Shown: positions 61,079 through 64,000 of the stretch, piece by piece
Numbering within the stretch: position 1 is the first letter of the stretch
Layout: each line of letters starts with the position of its first letter
DNA from: a virus
Reading direction: 5' to 3' (one strand)
Virus record (IMG/VR): IMGVR_UViG_3300025133_000073
Location: 1-64,000 of that record
DNA: 64,000 bases
Program-made: the position numbers and the translations under genes
The notes under the pieces: model-generated
Databases searched by the model: none
Told to the model about the DNA's origin: nothing
Seen by the model: only the letters and a program-made list of their open reading frames with translations

Positions 61079-63468
61079 CGTGTCTTTCTTTTACTCATGA
61101 ATCTATCTATGGCACTGACATGTTCCTTATCGTGACCACGTGCTACGAACCTCTCTCCCATCTGAGGGCGAGCATTAAGGATGAACCGACTTATAGGCAC
61201 CTTATCAGTAGTAGTGTGATCGTCAGAAATGAGATTCCGTTTTTCCAGGTCTGCTCTGAATATCAGTAACATTCCCAACGCTGAGATCCTATCGTAGTTG
61301 CCCACTTCAGGATCATACGCTATCAGTTCCTGCAACAACGCAGGAGAAACTATCGTTTGATAATTCCTTGTTCCGTCCTCTCTCCCGTACGCCTGTTCAA
61401 GCAGATATGAACGTATCAGAGAATTTCTCCATCCGTTCACTCCTTTTGTAGTATTGGTACCTTTTGCAGCATTGCCCCTTGCCGCTATCTTTGTCATCTG
61501 CATATCACGCAATATCTTAGGTGTATCACACAACATATATGTCGAATTGATCCTATCAAAATACTGGAACATACCTTTCTTGTTGTTCTCGTAATTGCAG
61601 TACGCATTATAATGTTTCATCAGCCTATAGCATATCTCATAGAATTCTTCAGCAGTTGAAGGACGTCCCGTATACTCGGCAACTATCCTCGATGTGAAAT
61701 AATTCATGATAAAGATACTACCTAAAGATGGACCTGACGACACATCATCATCATAAGGGTCACATCCTGCTATATATGTATGCGGAGAAATGTGTCCATT
61801 GATAGGAGGCTCGAATAATTCTACACATCCTTTGATGTTACGTGTCTCAATGATAGGGAATATTCTGATAGGCATCGATTCAGGACTGTTACACACAACC
61901 TTCCCATCACTCATGGTAAGTCGTGTCTTCCATGATGCATCAGTATACTTCTTAGGATTGGTCTCAACCTCTCCGAGATGTATCTTCATATCCTCCACAT
62001 TGAAGATGTGCCCCTCGCGTCTCATACATGCCTCATTGGGAGTAATACTCCTATCAGCCTTCTCCTGTACGAGCGCATTGGGGTCATCTGTTGAGCGTGC
62101 TATCACGCGTCTCATTGAGAATATCTCCAAAAGTGCCTGTATCACATTGGAGTTTCCATTCTCATCCATACATCCTTCACGATTGAGATACTCACCGTGA
62201 TAGAAACCACATCTTGCATTGAGAGGAGCATTACGGTCGAACACATTCTGAATACCGTACATGTTCCATGCATCAGGTTTGAAGAACACCTCCTTGATAC
62301 CCTCGAAGTCAGCTCCCTCTGTACCACCTGTACCCCATGCTACGATCATTCCGAACACATTCCTTCCCTGCTCTACCGAAGGACGGGCGATCGACAGCGT
62401 CTTTTTGAAATGTGGGAACTTTCCAGACTCCTCGAACAGTACTGTCCTACCTCTCTTACCTCTTGCGCGTTCAGGTTGACCTTTTGTAGATACCCCAATG
62501 ATCTCGGTCTTGATACCTTTCTCAGTCTTTGTTCTAACATCCTTATAGGATGCCTTCTTATGCATCTGTCTATCAGCATAATCTCTTGATTTTTTCCATG
62601 GCGTGTGATTATCAATGAAGTTCATCACATCCCATGCCTTGTTAAGTATACCGTCACCTACCAGATAATCTCCTTCAGATGCAATAGCATATGATTTGGA
62701 GTTCTTATAATGATAATAGTTATTGGTGAGTTCTCCTCCACCCTTGAATGAATACCCTCTACCCCTTGTCTTTATGTTCGATCCATGTTTACCGATACCC
62801 CTTGCCTGTCCGAGATAATGATACCATAGGTAATCACCGTCCCAACATCTTGGAAAATCCTCTACACGTTCAGCAGCTACAGTATCCATACCGAAGGCCT
62901 CAACATTCAAACCTTCATAGACCATGTTCTCAGGATCATCAGATTCAGCAAAAGCATCTGCTCCCGCATTGAGAGCATCTATTGCTTCATCATCAAGTTC
63001 CTCAATATCCTCGGTCAATAGGATGGGACAGTAGTTCATGTACCAATAATGCGTACCTGTTACCCATTCTCCATCCTTCTTTCTAACATACCCTTCTCTA
63101 CATCGTCTCTGCTCTTCTTTCCAGAATCGCATGTACCGTGAGTTCTTCTGTCTATTGGGAATGAGATCACAATACCTATCATTCTCCTTAAAGAATATAG
63201 CACGTTCTCTGAAGAAGTCCATATCCTCAAGAATATGAGGATCTACAACATCCACCCATATACGACCGTTGGGATCCTCCTTTCTCTTACGTGGAGAATT
63301 AGGTCTATCATACCTCTTCAGATCTGATGCCTTCTTCCGTGTCTTCTTAGTAAGATTGTATAGAAAAGGGATCTCCTTTATCGCCAGGACAATATCTGCC
63401 CTGATCTCATCGTCAGTAATACTGTTGATCGCTACACTTGTCTCAAATGTAAGATCATCAAGGAACAT
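61075..63468 (-). CDS. terL: Terminase large subunit, 797 aa
   Basis: Packaging motor with ATPase and nuclease domains. A variant Walker A-like segment (KTRGRGYS, K233) is followed by the Walker B pair TVLFEES (E346, E347) and the coupling segment VAWGTGGTEG. The nuclease domain shows AGCDPYDDD (D570) as the first metal ligand and VAEYTGRPSTAEEFYEICY after it. A longer reading from GTG at 63519 exists, but the ATG at 63468 lies behind an AGGAG sequence and past the upstream stop, so I chose it. It overlaps portal by four bases. Confidence 0.85.
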   Translation of the reverse strand: MFLDDLTFETSVAINSITDDEIRADIVLAIKEIPFLYNLTKKTRKKASDLKRYDRPNSPRKRKEDPNGRIWVDVVDPHILEDMDFFRERAIFFKENDRYCDLIPNRQKNSRYMRFWKEEQRRCREGYVRKKDGEWVTGTHYWYMNYCPILLTEDIEELDDEAIDALNAGADAFAESDDPENMVYEGLNVEAFGMDTVAAERVEDFPRCWDGDYLWYHYLGQARGIGKHGSNIKTRGRGYSFKGGGELTNNYYHYKNSKSYAIASEGDYLVGDGILNKAWDVMNFIDNHTPWKKSRDYADRQMHKKASYKDVRTKTEKGIKTEIIGVSTKGQPERARGKRGRTVLFEESGKFPHFKKTLSIARPSVEQGRNVFGMIVAWGTGGTEGADFEGIKEVFFKPDAWNMYGIQNVFDRNAPLNARCGFYHGEYLNREGCMDENGNSNVIQALLEIFSMRRVIARSTDDPNALVQEKADRSITPNEACMRREGHIFNVEDMKIHLGEVETNPKKYTDASWKTRLTMSDGKVVCNSPESMPIRIFPIIETRNIKGCVELFEPPINGHISPHTYIAGCDPYDDDVSSGPSLGSIFIMNYFTSRIVAEYTGRPSTAEEFYEICYRLMKHYNAYCNYENNKKGMFQYFDRINSTYMLCDTPKILRDMQMTKIAARGNAAKGTNTTKGVNGWRNSLIRSYLLEQAYGREDGTRNYQTIVSPALLQELIAYDPEVGNYDRISALGMLLIFRADLEKRNLISDDHTTTDKVPISRFILNARPQMGERFVARGHDKEHVSAIDRFMSKRKTR

Positions 63469-63484
63469 GCGCTCCTGCGATATG

Positions 63485-64000
63485 TCAGTCTGGATTATCA
63501 CTTGCGTCTTCAAATTCACCTTTCACCCTACCTCCTCTGAGCATAAGATCATCTGCGATCTCACTCTCAACAAGTCTCTGCATATCAATGAGAGCCTTTA
63601 TCACCTGAGGAGTACCCTTCTGTATATCCTGCAATTGTTTAGGACTCCATATCAGTTTACCTGACTTATCACGTTCATCAAAGTCTGCATCTGCAAGCAT
63701 CTTCTCCTGCTTACGCTGATTTGCCCACGCTATCTCAAGACTGTCCATTGAACGTGTACGCGAGAGTTCCTTATACTTATCACATGCAGCAAATACTCCT
63801 TCATCAGGTTCCCATCCTTCATAGATATCCTCTGCGATATATTTCCATCGTTCCTCCTTATCTTTGATCATGTAAGGAGATCTCATATCAGCATACAGAT
63901 AGACCGCACCAAGCTCGGCAAGAGCAAGGTCACGGTCTTCTGTTCTCTCATATAAATGTTTGAACTCCTTTATCATAAGAGCTACTGGCTCAACGTCCAG
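63485..64000 (-). CDS. Protein upstream of TerL, possible small terminase, 5' partial
   Basis: Helical, acidic protein with the start probably outside the window: the frame stays open from the ATG at 63976 to base 64000 (LDVEPVAL), and no ribosome-binding site precedes that ATG. The visible part has FKHLYERTEDRDLALAELGA and a long helix EIAWANQRKQEKMLADADFDE, ending with a Gly/Arg and Asp-rich tail. The gene before terL is often a small terminase or its partner. No helix-turn-helix motif is clear, so this assignment is only by position. Confidence 0.6.
   Translation of the reverse strand: MDVEPVALMIKEFKHLYERTEDRDLALAELGAVYLYADMRSPYMIKDKEERWKYIAEDIYEGWEPDEGVFAACDKYKELSRTRSMDSLEIAWANQRKQEKMLADADFDERDKSGKLIWSPKQLQDIQKGTPQVIKALIDMQRLVESEIADDLMLRGGRVKGEFEDASDNPD

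Noticed and set aside
63469-63519. GTG start of TerL at 63519
   Set aside because: It overlaps the upstream gene by 35 bases, while the ATG at 63468 follows AGGAG and the upstream stop.
5343-64000. Many plus-strand open frames of 60-160 codons opposite the late genes
   Set aside because: They lie antisense inside long well-supported genes, have no coupled starts or recognisable motifs, and follow the codon pattern of the opposite strand.
1-64000. Stop-codon reassignment, which occurs in some crAss-like phages
   Set aside because: All long genes end at normal stops with neighbours starting directly at or near them, and none is interrupted in frame, so the standard code explains the window.

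Overview
This window is part of a double-stranded DNA tailed phage genome that looks like a crAss-like phage (order Crassvirales) infecting a member of the Bacteroidetes. The main evidence is the late block on the minus strand. It runs from a TerL-portal-acidic scaffold-major capsid series, through ring/adaptor proteins and a large tail 'stabilization/muzzle' protein, to a set of enormous virion proteins. One of these (3680 aa) carries the crAss-type RNA polymerase catalytic motif DFDID and an HEAFH zincin motif in a single chain. Two intergenic sites also match the Bacteroidetes promoter form (TTG, 20 bases, TAnnTTTG). All genes read through under the standard code and I see no tRNA genes.

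Layout. (1) 1-5303, plus strand: a tightly coupled metabolic operon (uracil-DNA glycosylase, small unknown genes, a class II B12-dependent ribonucleotide reductase, two more small genes). It contains a structured 85-base element at 4411-4495 and ends at a strong intrinsic terminator at 5313-5336. (2) 5343-35905, minus strand: five giant or large virion proteins (702, 1030, 3680, 2641 and 689 aa) followed by a 1444-aa protein. They are read as one unit, apparently from a promoter at 35911-35941. Two of them carry peptidoglycan-hydrolase domains, one is the virion RNA polymerase, and one carries ADP-ribosyltransferase-like and polyvalent-protein domains. (3) 35958-43686, minus: tail stabilization protein, ring/adaptor proteins, and a metallophosphoesterase. 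(4) 43712-47596, minus: a lysis-like cassette (holin, two nested pairs of membrane/secreted spanin-like proteins, a DUF5675 protein) with a PKD/BspA-like repeat protein inside it. (5) 47593-52702, minus: fibre and decoration genes with a small SET-domain protein embedded. (6) 52791-64000, minus: head morphogenesis. Here a terminator follows the 434-aa structural gene, and a promoter with an internal perfect palindrome precedes the scaffold and capsid genes.

How it fits together. The plus operon supplies deoxynucleotides and uracil repair during replication. The minus block builds the virion and packs it with cargo proteins. From knowledge of crAss-like phages, the RNA polymerase cargo is ejected with the DNA to start early transcription. 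The hydrolase domains would open the wall and the ADP-ribosyltransferase-like region could act on a host target on entry; these last two roles are inference. The most unusual items are the domain content of the 2641-aa protein, the matched set of intact and altered zincin motifs across the giant proteins, the SET-domain protein in the fibre module, the pair of equally spaced promoters with almost no leader, and the structured RNA-like element after the reductase gene.
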